A stretch of 64,000 nucleotides of DNA from the NCBI GenBank assembly GCA_018398765.1, contig JAHBMJ010002356.1:38108-102107 (forward strand). Direction: 5' to 3'. How positions within the stretch are numbered: position 1 is the stretch's first letter; each line of letters begins with the position of its first letter. This document shows positions 20,790 to 32,144 of this stretch, in pieces. Made by a program: the position numbers and the translations under genes. Source of the DNA: Chromera velia. Taxonomy: Eukaryota > Sar > Chromeraceae. A model generated the notes under the pieces. It made no database searches. It saw only the letters and a program-made list of their open reading frames with translations, and was not told the origin of the DNA.

Positions 20790-23700
20790 GGTAGAAGGAA
20801 ACTCACAATAAAAATGGTAAATGTGGGGGGGCTGGGGTTATGCATACAGAGTAAAGCTCTCGAGCGGCGGCTGGCCGCTTGCCAGACAGACATTGTGGTG
20901 TTGACTAAAACGAAGTGCCCCTCCATGCCCGTAAGAACATCTACTCACACGGGCATAATTTCGATCACTTTGAGTGGTTGAGGGCATCATTCAAGTGAAA
21001 CTAGGCTTTCTACTTCATGTGTGTGGACATTTATATATGAAAATGTGTGGAAATATTGAACCTAACATTTTTCTTAAAATACCAACTTGATTATCTCAGT
21101 ATATGCATATCTTTCATAACTGGATCTATCCTATCCTGGGTTAAGTATTATTCCTACGCCGTGTGTTAAGCTTTAATTCAGTTAGTCATGATAGAGAGAG
21201 CGCTAAGAAACGCGGTGACGAGAGAGCAACGGAAGGCAGAAAAGAGAAAGGTGGAGAACATAAGAGCCAAAATAAATGAAGGAGGCTGCTGGAAGGTGAC
21301 ACACTGTGGAGGAGACTCGGTGAGGAAGACAGGAGGGCAGCACCAAGAAAAACAAAAAACAGCATGATGACCCAGCAGGTAACAGAAGGTTTCAAACAAA
21401 TGTATGAGCTGCCAAAGGAAGAGAAAGAAGAGAGAAAGAGGGAACGAGAAGGAAAAACGACAGTGGGTAGAGCGATTAAGGAGAAACGATGGCATATAGC
21501 AGAGGAGAAGGAGGTAAAGAAGGCAATGAAAAGAGCAGGCAACCCTAGAAAGGCCGCTGGGAAGGACGAAATACCCCCAGGAATGCTGAGAACGATGGAA
21601 AAATCGACTGAGCTGGTATCTTTATATGTTTTGTTAATTAATGTTGCATATCGTTTCGGCTGGTGGCCAAAAGGGTGGAACGACTTGCCGGTGATGGCTC
21701 TTCTAAAACCGGGTAAGTCACTTGCACTGCTTGGAGGATGGAGGGGAGTGCACCTGGTGGTAGCAGATGTGAAATGGGGGGACATGATCATGAGAATGAA
21801 GGTGGAGAAGGAAGCCAGACAGACGCCATGGCACTTCGCATACAAGAAAAAGGCAGGCACATACGATGCAATTTTTCTTTTGCTGTTCGTTATTACTCGA
21901 ATGGAAGTGCTCAGTGTTGCTTTTGTTGACTTCACACGGGCTTTCGACGAAGTGAGGCTGGAAAAGTTGAAAGAGAAATTGAGAAAGGCAGGGGTGGAGG
22001 AAGGTCTGATCAGATGGGTTGAGGCCTCTTTAGAAAAAGTGAGGGCACGGGTGAAGGGGACGAGCATATGGTACCCGGAAGATAAAGGACTCAAGCAAGG
22101 AGGCCCGAGCGGCCCTTCCCTTTACTCTGTGTACATACATGACTTGCCAGAGGAAGTAGGAAAGAGAAGAGGACAGAGACGACAGACCGACAGACAGAAG
22201 CCAAAGGTGCCGGCAGGAGAAAACGGGAGGTAGGTCGATTTCCTTGCCCCTCTGTTTACAGATGACACAACACTCCTCGAATCCTTAGATAGACAGTTGA
22301 ACCTTCTTCTTTTGAACCTTGTAATCTTTGTAAAACCTCTCCGTCTTCTATTTTCTGACAAGTCGAGATTGGTCCGGTTTGGCCGCATCGTATCAAGAGA
22401 GAAAGAAGAAGTTATAGACTGGGAGAGATAGTGATAAAAAAAGTAAGAGAGCAACCCTACCTGGGACTAGTCCTATCCGCCGACTGCAACCTAGAGACTA
22501 TGATAGAGGCGCGGCCAATCAAAGCAAAGAGATGCATGTAGGGACTGATGGGGAAGATAGGAAGGGAGGAAGGGATTCCACCCGCTGATTGCTTCAATAT
22601 ATTTAAACAGACAGTGCGCGCTGTATGGTTGTATGGATGCGAAATCCATGCATACCCAGATAGCGCGTATACAGAATTCGATGAGAAGCAAAGGAGATTT
22701 ATCAGGTTTGTTTTGTATTTGAGAAAGAAAGAAAATTGTGATACGCTGATGATGGAAGGAGGTTTCATTCTGATCGATCTCGAAGTGGTTTCCAGAACAA
22801 TCCGGTGGGCAGGGAAGGCTTTAAAAGAGAAAAGAAATGAAGCGGTAGGGCAGACAATCCTCACATACCTGAGAGAGGGGGTAGAAAACAAAATGGGGGG
22901 AGGGAGAGGAATGCATCCTTTTTATCTTTTTTCTCATCTAAAGCAATGTGCACAGGCACTCTACACAGACAGAGGAATGCACCCTTTTGCAAAAGAAAAA
23001 CCTCAATCATTCATTTTGTAAAAGAAAGACTAAAAGGAAGCATAGGGCAGAGAGGAACACAGGTAGTTAACGAAAGAGTGGACGGGATAGAGAGATGGCT
23101 GCTGAAAAGAATAAAAAATGAGCTAGATAAAAAAAAGAGAAAGGCGTTTGCACATAGAATAAAAAGAAACATAAGAGAGAAGAGCAGTCAGGAGAAGGCA
23201 GAACTGACAGGAGTCATGATGGCTGACGTGCACAGAAAGGTCTCAAACAGAAACCGTCTCCACCTTTCTTTGTTTGAAGACAGAGCAGGTAGCAAGGTTG
23301 GCTTGACAATGAAAATAGACAGAGAGAGAATAGAGAGAGCCCCTTTTTGCTATACGAGAGTGGCGCCACGATCGGAACACAGGAGGAGAGCAGCATGCAG
23401 AGTGGGAGACAGGGTTGTGGCTGCGACTCAGGGAAAAATTCCGGTAAGGGGGGGAGAGAAGGTGCCGTTACAGAAAAGGACGTGCCAGTTCTGTCGAGGG
23501 TGGTTGGGAATCGAGGTGGTAGAATATGAAATCCATCTGGTGACAGAATGTCCTGTTTTTGACAGAGAGAGAGCAGAGATGTTCAGGAAGATAGAAGAGA
23601 AATAGGATAGTAAGATGGAAGAAAGAGCCAGAAAGGCAGCCACAGAAAGAGAAGGGCTCAACAGAGAAGAGGGAAAAAGAAACAACTCGACGCTTTTCTG

Positions 23701-24000
23701 CTTTCTGTTGAATGAATCTCATGCCGGAGTGGATGAGTTTTTGGGATGGGCGTCATTCAGACGGAGGGTGTTTGAGGAGTGTCCAGGACGGTACGGACAC
23801 ATAGAGGGAGACGCTCTGGCGGCTAGACATGCAGGAATCACCGGAAGGCAGTGGGCGATCGAGAGACTAACAAAAGAATATGAGGAGACAATTGATAACT
23901 TAGAGACGACTGAAGGAGCGTTAGGGTGGGGAAGGAGCCTTTGAGGGAGCCGCAGAAGAAGATTGATAAAGCAAACAAGAAGAGCGAGGAAGCCCAAATC
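20790..24000 (+). mobile_element. Degenerate non-LTR (LINE) retrotransposon
   Basis: Pieces of one element appear in order on the plus strand, in different frames. At about 20810-20940 there is a remnant of an endonuclease N-terminus (KMVNVGGLG, DIVVLTKTK). At 21364-22233 there is a reverse-transcriptase palm (KAAGKDEIPPGMLR, VAFVDFTRAFDEV, KGLKQGGPSGPSLYSVYI). An FTDD active-site box follows at about 22258-22269 and a PYLGLVLSAD thumb motif near 22457. At 22548-23605 come the connection region and a C-terminal zinc finger (C-x2-C at CQFC, then H and C in EIHLVTEC). Frameshifts, stops and loss of most of the endonuclease mean it cannot be active. It looks closest to Jockey/R1-style LINEs, but the clade is not settled by eye. 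Confidence 0.85.
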
Positions 24001-24088
24001 GCATGCCGTTTCAGATCGATTTTCAGGCCGGAAAGCCAACACGGATCCAGAGCCGTGGCTTGAACAACGAACAATCATGCAGCAGCGG

Positions 24089-24174
24089 CCAGAGCAACAG
24101 ACTCTGGCGGGCCCCGAGGGCGGGGTCTAATACCTCAGCTTAGGCTGGGGAACGCCCCGCCCTGCTAGCTCTGG
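24089..24174. other. GC-rich stem-loop just after the LINE
   Basis: The outer stem CCAGAGC (24089-24095) pairs with GCTCTGG (24168-24174). Inside, GGGCGGGG pairs with CCCCGCCC around an AATACCTCAGCTTAGGCTGG loop. It could be a LINE 3' UTR structure or a chance GC hairpin. I recognise no known RNA family. Confidence 0.35.
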
Positions 24175-24187
24175 CGACAGATATTAG

Positions 24188-24395
24188 AGGCATTGTCAGA
24201 GCTGCACGTAGTGCACGCATGTCGAGCGTATGGCGTATATGTATGTGCATGTATGTATTGTATTAATTAGTTCGCATGCAAGTCAATTCAGAAATACAGT
24301 CTTGCCTGTGTGTAAGACTAAAGAGAAGTATGAACAATGCATGTCCGACCCTCAGATCTTATAGCCCCGTACGTTGGCAGCGCCATAACTCTACG
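24188..24395. repeat. 208-bp direct repeat, copy 1
   Basis: Begins AGGCATTGTCAGAGCTGCAC and ends GCCATAACTCTACG. Copy 2 (26260-26467) has exactly the same length and differs at 11 positions (about 95% identity), ten of them transitions. Neither copy has the TG...CA ends of a typical LTR. Confidence 0.9.
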
Positions 24396-24733
24396 TGGCA
24401 GCAGAGTAGGTCGGTCAGGGACCAATCTGTTCTGTTTATGATCAGAGACGAATCTCTGTATCGTTGAACGGCAGACGGCAGGCATTCTTTCGCACCAGAC
24501 GACGATCTTCTCTGGGTACATTGAGTCTGTTCGCTTTTCAGAGTTCTTGTAGGTCTTTCTCTTGTTGTTGCGATGACGTTGAGGCCACATAGAGAAGTGG
24601 GCCCGATTTTCTGTGCAATTGCGTTCCTCGTGAAGAGTGTAGAGGAACTGAAGGACGTCTCCGTTGCGACCCTGGATGACCAATACGAGTCTGTTTGTCT
24701 TTTTCTGTCCGGAGTCGCTGAAGAAATGCAGCG

Positions 24734-25747
24734 ATGGTTGCCCTCGGGGTCTATGGGCAAGAAGAAATGCAGAGCGAGGAAGGGTCACAAGCAATCGAAG
24801 GACATCATTCAGGAGGGTTGAGACGAAAAGCCGGAAAAGAAGAAGAAGACGTGTCGTTTTTGCGTTTTTTGAAGACCCAATGGAATGAGAAGGCCCTCGG
24901 ACAGACACACAGTAAGAGAGATGGGAGGAAATCGAATGATGACCAGACTGCCTCCCCAGTGAAGCGGAAGGAAACAGATGGGTTCAAGGCGCACAGACCT
25001 TTACACACTCTGCATGCGCCCACAGACGACTGGGGACCCCAACGCCCTCAGAGTGATGCTGTAGTGAGTGAACCCCAAACAGTAGCAAAGAGCTTCACAG
25101 CGACATCGGGTTTCCAGGGAAGTGACCGAGGAAGAGAAACCCTATTCGTTCAAACTGCAGGGACGACGTTTGATTTTCAAGGGTACAGCAATGCAGGAGA
25201 ATCTGAATTCAAAGCAGTATTGCCGGTAGGTCTTTCCAGACACGAGGATGCAGACATGGGAAGTGGAGACAGTCAGTGGGAGATCAGTCAGAAAGCAGCA
25301 CCCCTTTTCCCAGAGTCAGCGCCGTTCATTGCCGGAGAAACTGAAGTTGCCCCCATGAGGATTGGGAGAATAGAACTGACCCGAAACGCAGGAAAGGCAG
25401 AGAGAAAGAGAGAGAAGCAGACAGCAAAGAGAGGGGCAAAACAAACGGAAAAACATGTAGCACTGCTGAACACGATCCGCTCAGCTCACGCTCAAGATCA
25501 TGAGATGCCTCCCGGTGGAGTTCCGTATAGAGAGGGATTCAGTGCACAGATACCAGAAGTGGGAAGACGAGTTAGGCCTGTCTGCACTGGAATTCGATCA
25601 GGCCTGATGGAAAGAAAAAGAGTGCAACTGGTATTCGAACGCCAAGAGCGAGAACGTACTGCTGCCTTAAATATGATAAGGCAGAACATGATGAGACAAC
25701 AGCGTTCAGGTGTGACCGAATGGAAGGGGTACAGCCGACAGTCTTGA
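24734..25747 (+). CDS. Hypothetical protein, 337 aa, between the two 208-bp repeats
   Basis: An uninterrupted frame from ATG 24734 to TGA 25747. I do not recognise the protein. It is hydrophilic, with no membrane segment or signal peptide. The first third is charged, the middle has aromatic patches (TTFDFQGY, FKAVLP), and the last 100 residues are Arg/Glu/Gln-rich and probably helical (RKRVQLVFERQERERTAAL). A different frame just upstream (24573-24821, starting MTLRPHREVG) overlaps it by 88 bases and could be an N-terminal exon joined by an unseen splice or frameshift. Since the ORF fills the space between two direct repeats, it may be cargo or gag-like protein of a small retroelement, or a host gene caught between insertions. 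Confidence 0.45.
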   Translation: MVALGVYGQEEMQSEEGSQAIEGHHSGGLRRKAGKEEEDVSFLRFLKTQWNEKALGQTHSKRDGRKSNDDQTASPVKRKETDGFKAHRPLHTLHAPTDDWGPQRPQSDAVVSEPQTVAKSFTATSGFQGSDRGRETLFVQTAGTTFDFQGYSNAGESEFKAVLPVGLSRHEDADMGSGDSQWEISQKAAPLFPESAPFIAGETEVAPMRIGRIELTRNAGKAERKREKQTAKRGAKQTEKHVALLNTIRSAHAQDHEMPPGGVPYREGFSAQIPEVGRRVRPVCTGIRSGLMERKRVQLVFERQERERTAALNMIRQNMMRQQRSGVTEWKGYSRQS

Positions 25748-26259
25748 GATCGGATTGAGGAGACGGTATTCACCCCACTGTAACAGTCCCATTTGCGTGT
25801 TCGATCATCTGTTCCATGCATGGAGCCCATTTGTTTTTTTTTTAGCTGCGTCTGCCTTTGACTTTATCTGCATGGCTGTGTGGACACGGCCTGGAGGAGA
25901 GGGGGCATGTGTGTAGGTAGGAAAGAGGCAGTGCATCTTTGCCCTTCCACCTGAGCAGAAGTGAAATGCAGGATGGACAAGAAAAAGAGAGAGGAGAACA
26001 TATGAGAAAGGAGTTGAAAGACACAAGAAGAAGAGAAGACAGAATGTTCCAAATCGCCGGGCAAAAGCTTCAAACATCATCAAACGTCCCAAACCCGGTT
26101 CGGACAATGCTCTGTAGAGACATGCACGTCAAGCCTGATCGCTTTCATCTTGTAAAATAAACCTCGCAACCCTTGTCTGAGTTCAACAGCTGAGTACATC
26201 TATATGAAAGTGTCGGGACGACACTCTGGGGGAGGTGGCACGTTACATTGTGAGGTTGT

Positions 26260-26467
26260 AGGCATTGTCAGAGCTGCACGTAGTGTGCGTATGTCGAGCG
26301 TATGGCGCATATGTATGTGCATGCATGCATTGTATTAATTTGTTCGCATGCAAGTCAATTCAGAAGTACAGTCTTGCCTGTGTGTAAGACTAAAGAGAAG
26401 TACGAACAATGCATGTCCGACTCTCAGATCTTATAGCCCCGTACGTTAGCAGCGCCATAACTCTACG
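26260..26467. repeat. 208-bp direct repeat, copy 2
   Basis: Second copy of the 24188-24395 repeat, same strand, 2,072 bp downstream of the first. The bases just outside differ (TTGT before copy 2, TAGA before copy 1), so no target-site duplication is obvious. Confidence 0.9.
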
Positions 26468-27226
26468 AGTGGTTTTATATATACTTCATATAACTTCATA
26501 TCACTACATTTTATTGACCATGCAAGTTTTATTCACGTTTTAGACTTTTAGTACGGTAGATTACTAGAGTTTTACATACTTTAGACCAACTTAACAAAAT
26601 CTACATCACTATAAATTACGACTTATTCCAACTAATTTCTTAGTCCTTACTCATCCTTACTCAATCTTGAATTATTATTTCTTTTTTTTACAAATTTAAT
26701 AAAATCTAAATTTAATTATAGAACTGAAGAAGTAATGAGTGTCTGAATTTTCAGAATAAAAAGAACTTTTAACTTTTTTTTGAGTTAACTCTGCGAAGCT
26801 AGAATGCAGACTCGGTCTAATTAAAGGAGTCGGGGTGGATTTTCCTGAGGTTTTTTTTGAGAAGATCACGCCCGAATGATGCCCGATGACTCGTCGCATG
26901 GCGCATCATGGCGTCTCGTGTTTTATCTCGTGTTTTAATTCTCTCACGTCTCCTTGTGTCTCGATCGTGTCAGAATTAATTCTCTGCTCAAGGAGCCAAT
27001 AATAATGAGCTGTATATGGAACCGTTTGAATGGGGACCTTCCAGAGCAGACCAGTCGGCAAGTGGAAGAACAAGTCCACAGACCATTCAACTTGAACAGC
27101 GAAGCATCGCAGGAAGCTCTTGTGAACTTTCAGAACAAGAACAAGTTTAATGAGGCTGCACCCTCCCCTCGTCCTTGCTTTACCACATGTAAGAAAAGTA
27201 TACTTTTTTTCTCCCCTTTTCTCATC
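26468..27226. other. AT-rich intergenic and leader of the methyltransferase gene
   Basis: 26468-26770 is strongly AT-rich without genes. From about 26880 composition rises, and a frame stays open from 26954 into the methyltransferase exon. The signal-peptide-like Met at 27227 is preferred over the upstream Mets, because the upstream part looks non-coding (TTTT-rich and hydrophilic, no targeting character). Confidence 0.4.
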
Positions 27227-27925
27227 ATGAGGGTTTTCCGTTTCGCTCTTGGCATCCTTCTGGCAGGGACCATGAAGCGCTCTGAGGCCCTCTGTCGTAC
27301 GAACGGCATGGTGTCATTCTTGGGACATCGCGTTGCACGTTCTGTGTCTTCTTCATTTTCACTCCACACGCGAGTCGCCCGAAAGGGTACGCCAAGGGGA
27401 TGGCGTGCGACCATCAAGACGGTTGTTGAAGACTCTCTTTTATCAATGAATGCCTTTGGCTCTTTTCGAAGGTCTGCCGGTTCCCTATCGGGACCGCCCG
27501 TGAGCATCCAAACCGTTGTTTGTGCCGTCTCAACGGAGACGGCAACAGACGTAGAGGATGATGGGGTAGACGGACTTGCAAAGTCGGGAACGGAACTTAT
27601 CGCCCTCCCAAAAACTCCTGCCTGTGCTCGCAGTGTAGGGTCTGTTCTCGATTTGAAGATTGAAAAAGTGACCAACATGGGCTCCGGAGTGGCGAGAGTG
27701 AAGGTCCTGCGAGTTGATGGAGACGGCGAGAGGGGGGCAGCAGTAGAGGGAGATGATGCGGAAAACACGGCAGAAGCACCACAAGGGGAGTTTCAATGGG
27801 TTGTGATGATTCCTTTCACAATCGGTGAGTAGTGGTGTTTGGCTGTGTGTTGTCAAGGGGGGAGCTGGCTCAGATAGGAGAAACTCGAATGTCTTGATTA
27901 TCAAAAGGAATGTTACCGGGAGATG

Positions 27926-27983
<58 letters not shown>

Positions 27984-30019
27984 GTGTGTATGTGTGTGCG
28001 TGCGTGGAAGGACGGTGCTTGACCCTTTTCTTTCCGTCCCTTTGTCCACCCCCACACCGCCCTCTCCCTTTTATCTCTCTTTCGTTCTGGTTCTCCCCTC
28101 GGCATCGGGACTCCCTTTCTTCTCCCAGAATCTCTTCTGCTACCACTCCTGCGTGCAGCCGGGGAGAAAGTCCATGTGGAGGTCACGCGCGTTCACAAGA
28201 ACTTCTCCGAGGCCCGAGTTCTTAAAGTTCTCCGACCCTCACCCCACAGACGCTCTCCTTTGTGCAAACACTTTATGCAATGTGAAGGCTGCCAGTACCA
28301 GCACATGACGTATGAGGATCAGAAGAAGACCAAGGAGCAGCACATACGGGACCTGTTGCAGTATTTCCTGAAGATTCCTCAGGAGGAGGCCGCTGCCCTG
28401 GTGCCCCCTCTGATCACTGCCGCGGAACCCCACGAGTTTGGTTACCGGTCGAAGTTGACCCCTCACTGGGACAGACCCAGAAAGGGAAATGTGACAGCCA
28501 TTGGGTTCCACCGTGTCGTCTCTGCATCTGCTTCTGCACATCGCCCACCTTCTCTTTTGTCGGGTTCTTTGACAGAAGAAGAAGAAGAAGCCCAAGGGAC
28601 AGAAGGGACGGGGAGGGGGGTTTTTCAGGGGAAAGAGGCAGAAAAGGAAAAGGGGGAGGCGAATAACAGCGCTGGAAATTTAGAAGGGGGACAACAAAGA
28701 CGGGAATTTGACGTTACTGGCCGAGTACGATTGGAGCGTTTTGATCTTGAGGAGTGTCCCATCGCGCTTCCGAGTATACAAGAATCACTGAAACCGGAAA
28801 AGGAGAAGGTGCGGGACATGATAAAAGAAGCTTTCAGAAGTCAAGAAGAGATTCTGGAAATCGAATCAAAAGGCTTCTCTTCTTCTTCAGAGGAATCGGG
28901 GGGTGAAGCAGACTCTGGGGGTACGGAAGAAAGGGAGAGGTTGAAGCGGAAGAACAAAAAGCTGTTGAAGAATGGGGGGACGTTGCTGTTGAGAGCAAGT
29001 GAGGAGGGGGTGATCACTGATTGTCGTGCTGAAGGGGCCGAAACCGTTTTGGGTCGGAAGTTTTTCTTCAAAGCCGGCGAGTTCTTTCAGAACAATCCCT
29101 TTGCACTCCCAAAGATGATTGAATTTGTTGTAGAGAGAGCAAGTAGGCCGTTGAAAGCCCCCCTAATCACAACAACCTCTAGTGCGGCTGAGGAAGATGA
29201 GTCTCAAGTCACAAAAGAAGGTCTCCCGCCGAGTCTGTTGCTTGACTGCTACTGTGGTGTAGGCCTCTTTGCAGTCTGTGCTGCTGACCGCTTTTCCCGG
29301 GTGGTCGGTGTGGAGGTTCAGAAATCGGCTGTCGAGCTGGCCAAGCGTAACCGTGATGCGGCAGGTTTGAAAAATTGTGAATTTCTCTGCGCGTCTGCGG
29401 AGGACATCTTTGGCTTTGCTCGAAGAGAGAAGGGACACGAAGACGAGGGAGATCAGGAGGAGTCTGCCGACCTAGAAGTGGAGGGAGAAAAGCAGAAAGA
29501 TGTGCAAAAAGAAAGACAGGGGGGTGTGGCGGAAAACGAGGGGGGGGAAGAAGATTCAGAAGTCTTCTCAGACAAACAGGAGACGTTGGAGGTCGATCCC
29601 AAGAGTTGTGTGGTCATTCTAGATCCTCCAAGAAAAGGGTGTGACCGCCTTTTCCTCAAACAGCTTTTCGCCTTTAGTCCTGCACGAGTCGTGTATGTCT
29701 CCTGTAACCCAGCAACGCAGGTGTGTCTGTCAGTGCATGCATCGGAGGAAGGGAATGAAGCAATGACGGAACGAAGGAAGGAAGGAAGGACGGGAGAAGG
29801 AAAGAGCGGAGAAAGAAAATTTGCAGATGGGTGGGGATTCACGCATGAGAGAGAACGACTGGCAGTAGAAAGAAGGTTCTTTCTGTACTCCCTGTGCCCT
29901 CCTTCGTTCTTTTCACGCGTACTCTTTTGCCTGCAAATATCTGCCTGACTGTCGATCTTTGCCCCTGTTCCCCATCGCACCCCGTTCTTTTTCGCCGTGT
30001 GTGGCAGTGTGTGTCGCTG

Positions 30020-30080
<61 letters not shown>

Positions 30081-30506
30081 CCTCTCTCTCTTATGTCCTT
30101 GCTCACTTACTTGCTTCCCCCCGCGGCAAGCGTGGAACTGATTTCCCAGAAGAATATCTCGATCGGTGATATAAGAAACATCTCTCTTTGTGGATATAAG
30201 GATGGACGGATGGATGGCTGCAGGCACGCGATGCGCTGGACTTTCTTTCCAACGGGTGGCGACTCGAGTGTGCACAGCCTGTTGATCTCTTCCCTCAAAC
30301 GCGACACGTGGAAAACGTGATGGTATTCGAGAACTGCAACCCTGGGGTTCCTTCTTCGGTCCGTCTCCCTGTCTGTGCGTCTCTCTGTCTGTCTGTCTGT
30401 CTATCTACCTATCTGTCTGTCTCTCTGTCTGCCTTGTGTCTTCTTTCTCCGTTTTCGTCGTAGGTTTTTGCCTTTTTGGCTCTCTTCTTCAGTCGCTCTC
30501 TCTCTC

Positions 30507-30538
<32 letters not shown>

Positions 30539-30986
30539 CGAGTGCGTACGTAGGTGGGTGTGACAAAGAAAAAGAAGAGAGGTAGACAGGAAGAAGTCAA
30601 AGTCATGGCGCCTTTCTGTGTTTCTACCTGTCGGCATACCACTGCCGGCATGTCTACACGCGTGTACCCCTGTGCCTGAATCTGTGTATGTGTGCTGTTC
30701 TCTCCTGCATGGTCCCTCGACCTGACGGTACTCCCTCTTTTCAGTTTGACCCGGCCAGCTCGAACCTCGAATCATGTTTCTGTTCCGTTTGCTGCAGAAT
30801 TTTGAATCCCATGCTGCCAGCTCGATCATTCCCGAGGAAGTTCAACCCGAATTGGTTCCTGCGGGCGGTAGTGGGGAGAAGGGCTTGCGGCTGCTAAGCT
30901 CAGAAAGAGAAAAAAAGAAGAAGCGAAGGTGGGAGCGAAAAGGAAGCGCTCGACGGCGGCGAAAAAAGACTGCATCGCAGGGTTAA
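27227..30986 (+). CDS. TrmA/RlmD-family RNA (uracil-5-)-methyltransferase with a bipartite organelle leader
   Basis: Four exons join in phase: 27227-27824, 28159-29720, 30224-30358 and 30798-30986 (827 aa). The enzyme makes 5-methyluridine in rRNA or tRNA using S-adenosylmethionine. Residues 1-20 form a signal peptide (MRVFRFALGILLAGTMKRSEA) and the next 60 are Ser/Arg-rich, as in leaders for complex plastids. A TRAM-like segment follows (about 145-225). An iron-sulphur Cys set, C-x5-C-x2-C (about 235, 241, 244) with a later Cys in LEECP, recalls RlmD. The SAM motif is LLLDCYCGVGLF (about 559), then LDPPRKG, the catalytic Cys in YVSCNPAT (about 714) and the HVE base box in TRHVENVMVFE. Two acidic low-complexity insertions (about 310-360 and 615-690) and a basic tail lengthen it well beyond the usual 430-450 residues. 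The last exon is less certain. Confidence 0.88.
27926..27998. repeat. (GT)n microsatellite in intron 1 of the methyltransferase
   Basis: Runs of GT with a few GC interruptions inside the intron 27825-28158. Further CT/GT tracts lie in intron 2 (about 30019-30074) and intron 3 (about 30497-30532). Confidence 0.9.
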
Positions 30987-32144
30987 ACAAATCATGTGTC
31001 TAGTTCAGTTATAATTAAAGGATTCATGCCATGAGTTAGCCAGAGCCTTAGCGGTGGATCACCGGCTTTAACCATTTTGATTTAATTTAATAATTTTAAT
31101 TTTGTAGTGAAGTCAAATGAAATCGAATTGGCCCACAAATTAGCCTGATTCTTGAGAATATGCGAATCATACCATAATCTATATGCGGTAAAAGCTGTAC
31201 CGCTATTTAGGTTTTTAACTGAAACATCAAGTCTTAAAAAACTATACTTGCAGGAAAAATGATTATATCAGCTAAAAACATGTTAACAGTCTTAACCTAT
31301 ACTAAGTACAGGAAAAACAGGAAAAAAATACTAGAAAAAATAAGATGCGCACTGATAGATCATAGATACATTAAGCGCCGCCAATCACAGCGGCAATTTA
31401 AAGCCCTGGTCACAGCCACGACAGGATGATAACCACACGCACGGTCGATTGATTCTAGGATTGATTTAATTGATACCAGTCTAATTACTACTCCAGTTAC
31501 CACTTAATGAACACTCATGGATGCCTAGACAGATGCAGTTCAACTTACGTATTAGCCAGTTTACAAATTTGAAACAGACTCGATCAATATGAAGATTCAC
31601 AAATATCAAATTGTATGTACGTATGCATGAATCACAATTCATCTTAAAGTCTTACAAAAGATCATTCAAAATTTTTCACAGTGAACTTTGCATCTCAAAC
31701 TGCCGCAGGAATTCACTCACGAGCTTTCACAAATTGACCTTGAAGCTTCAATCGCTGGACAAATCGCTGCATTGTAGCGTCGGTGCTCCTCAGCGTGAAC
31801 CTCACACACGCTGTTCAGCACCACAGCTGCTGCCCGACTTCTCTCTCGCCTTCACCTTCGACGAATTTCATCCTGCTCTACTACTATGACACAAAATCAA
31901 TTTGATGCTGCTGAACACATGAGAAAGGCATCCACGCTACCATGCAGTCAAATTTGCTGCTTCAAGTACGTGCACTTCACCCGGGCGGGTCCATGAGACT
32001 GCACACCCAAACGCCCATTTCTTTGACGTTCTCCTCCCTCCTTTCCTTTTCTTTTCTTTCCTCTCGAAGATCCCCTTCCCTCCTTTGAGGTCTCTAGGGC
32101 GTTTCGCTTTTCGATCTCTGTTCATTCTCTCTCCTTCTCTTTTC
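30987..32144. other. Intergenic between two convergent genes, no gene recognised
   Basis: AT-rich from 31060 to about 31660, with A-tract words. No conserved ORF or RNA was seen. Both neighbouring genes end toward this stretch, so it should contain two 3' UTRs. Confidence 0.45.

Noticed and set aside
20308-20981. Long Phe/Ser-rich (plus) and Lys/Arg-rich (minus) frames
   Set aside because: Poly-T and TTC microsatellite. Only the last part after about 20800 has real protein character, as a LINE endonuclease remnant.
24188-26467. Classical LTR retrotransposon
   Set aside because: The 208-bp repeats lack TG...CA ends, there is no flanking duplication, and the enclosed ORF has no protease, RT, RNase H or integrase motif.
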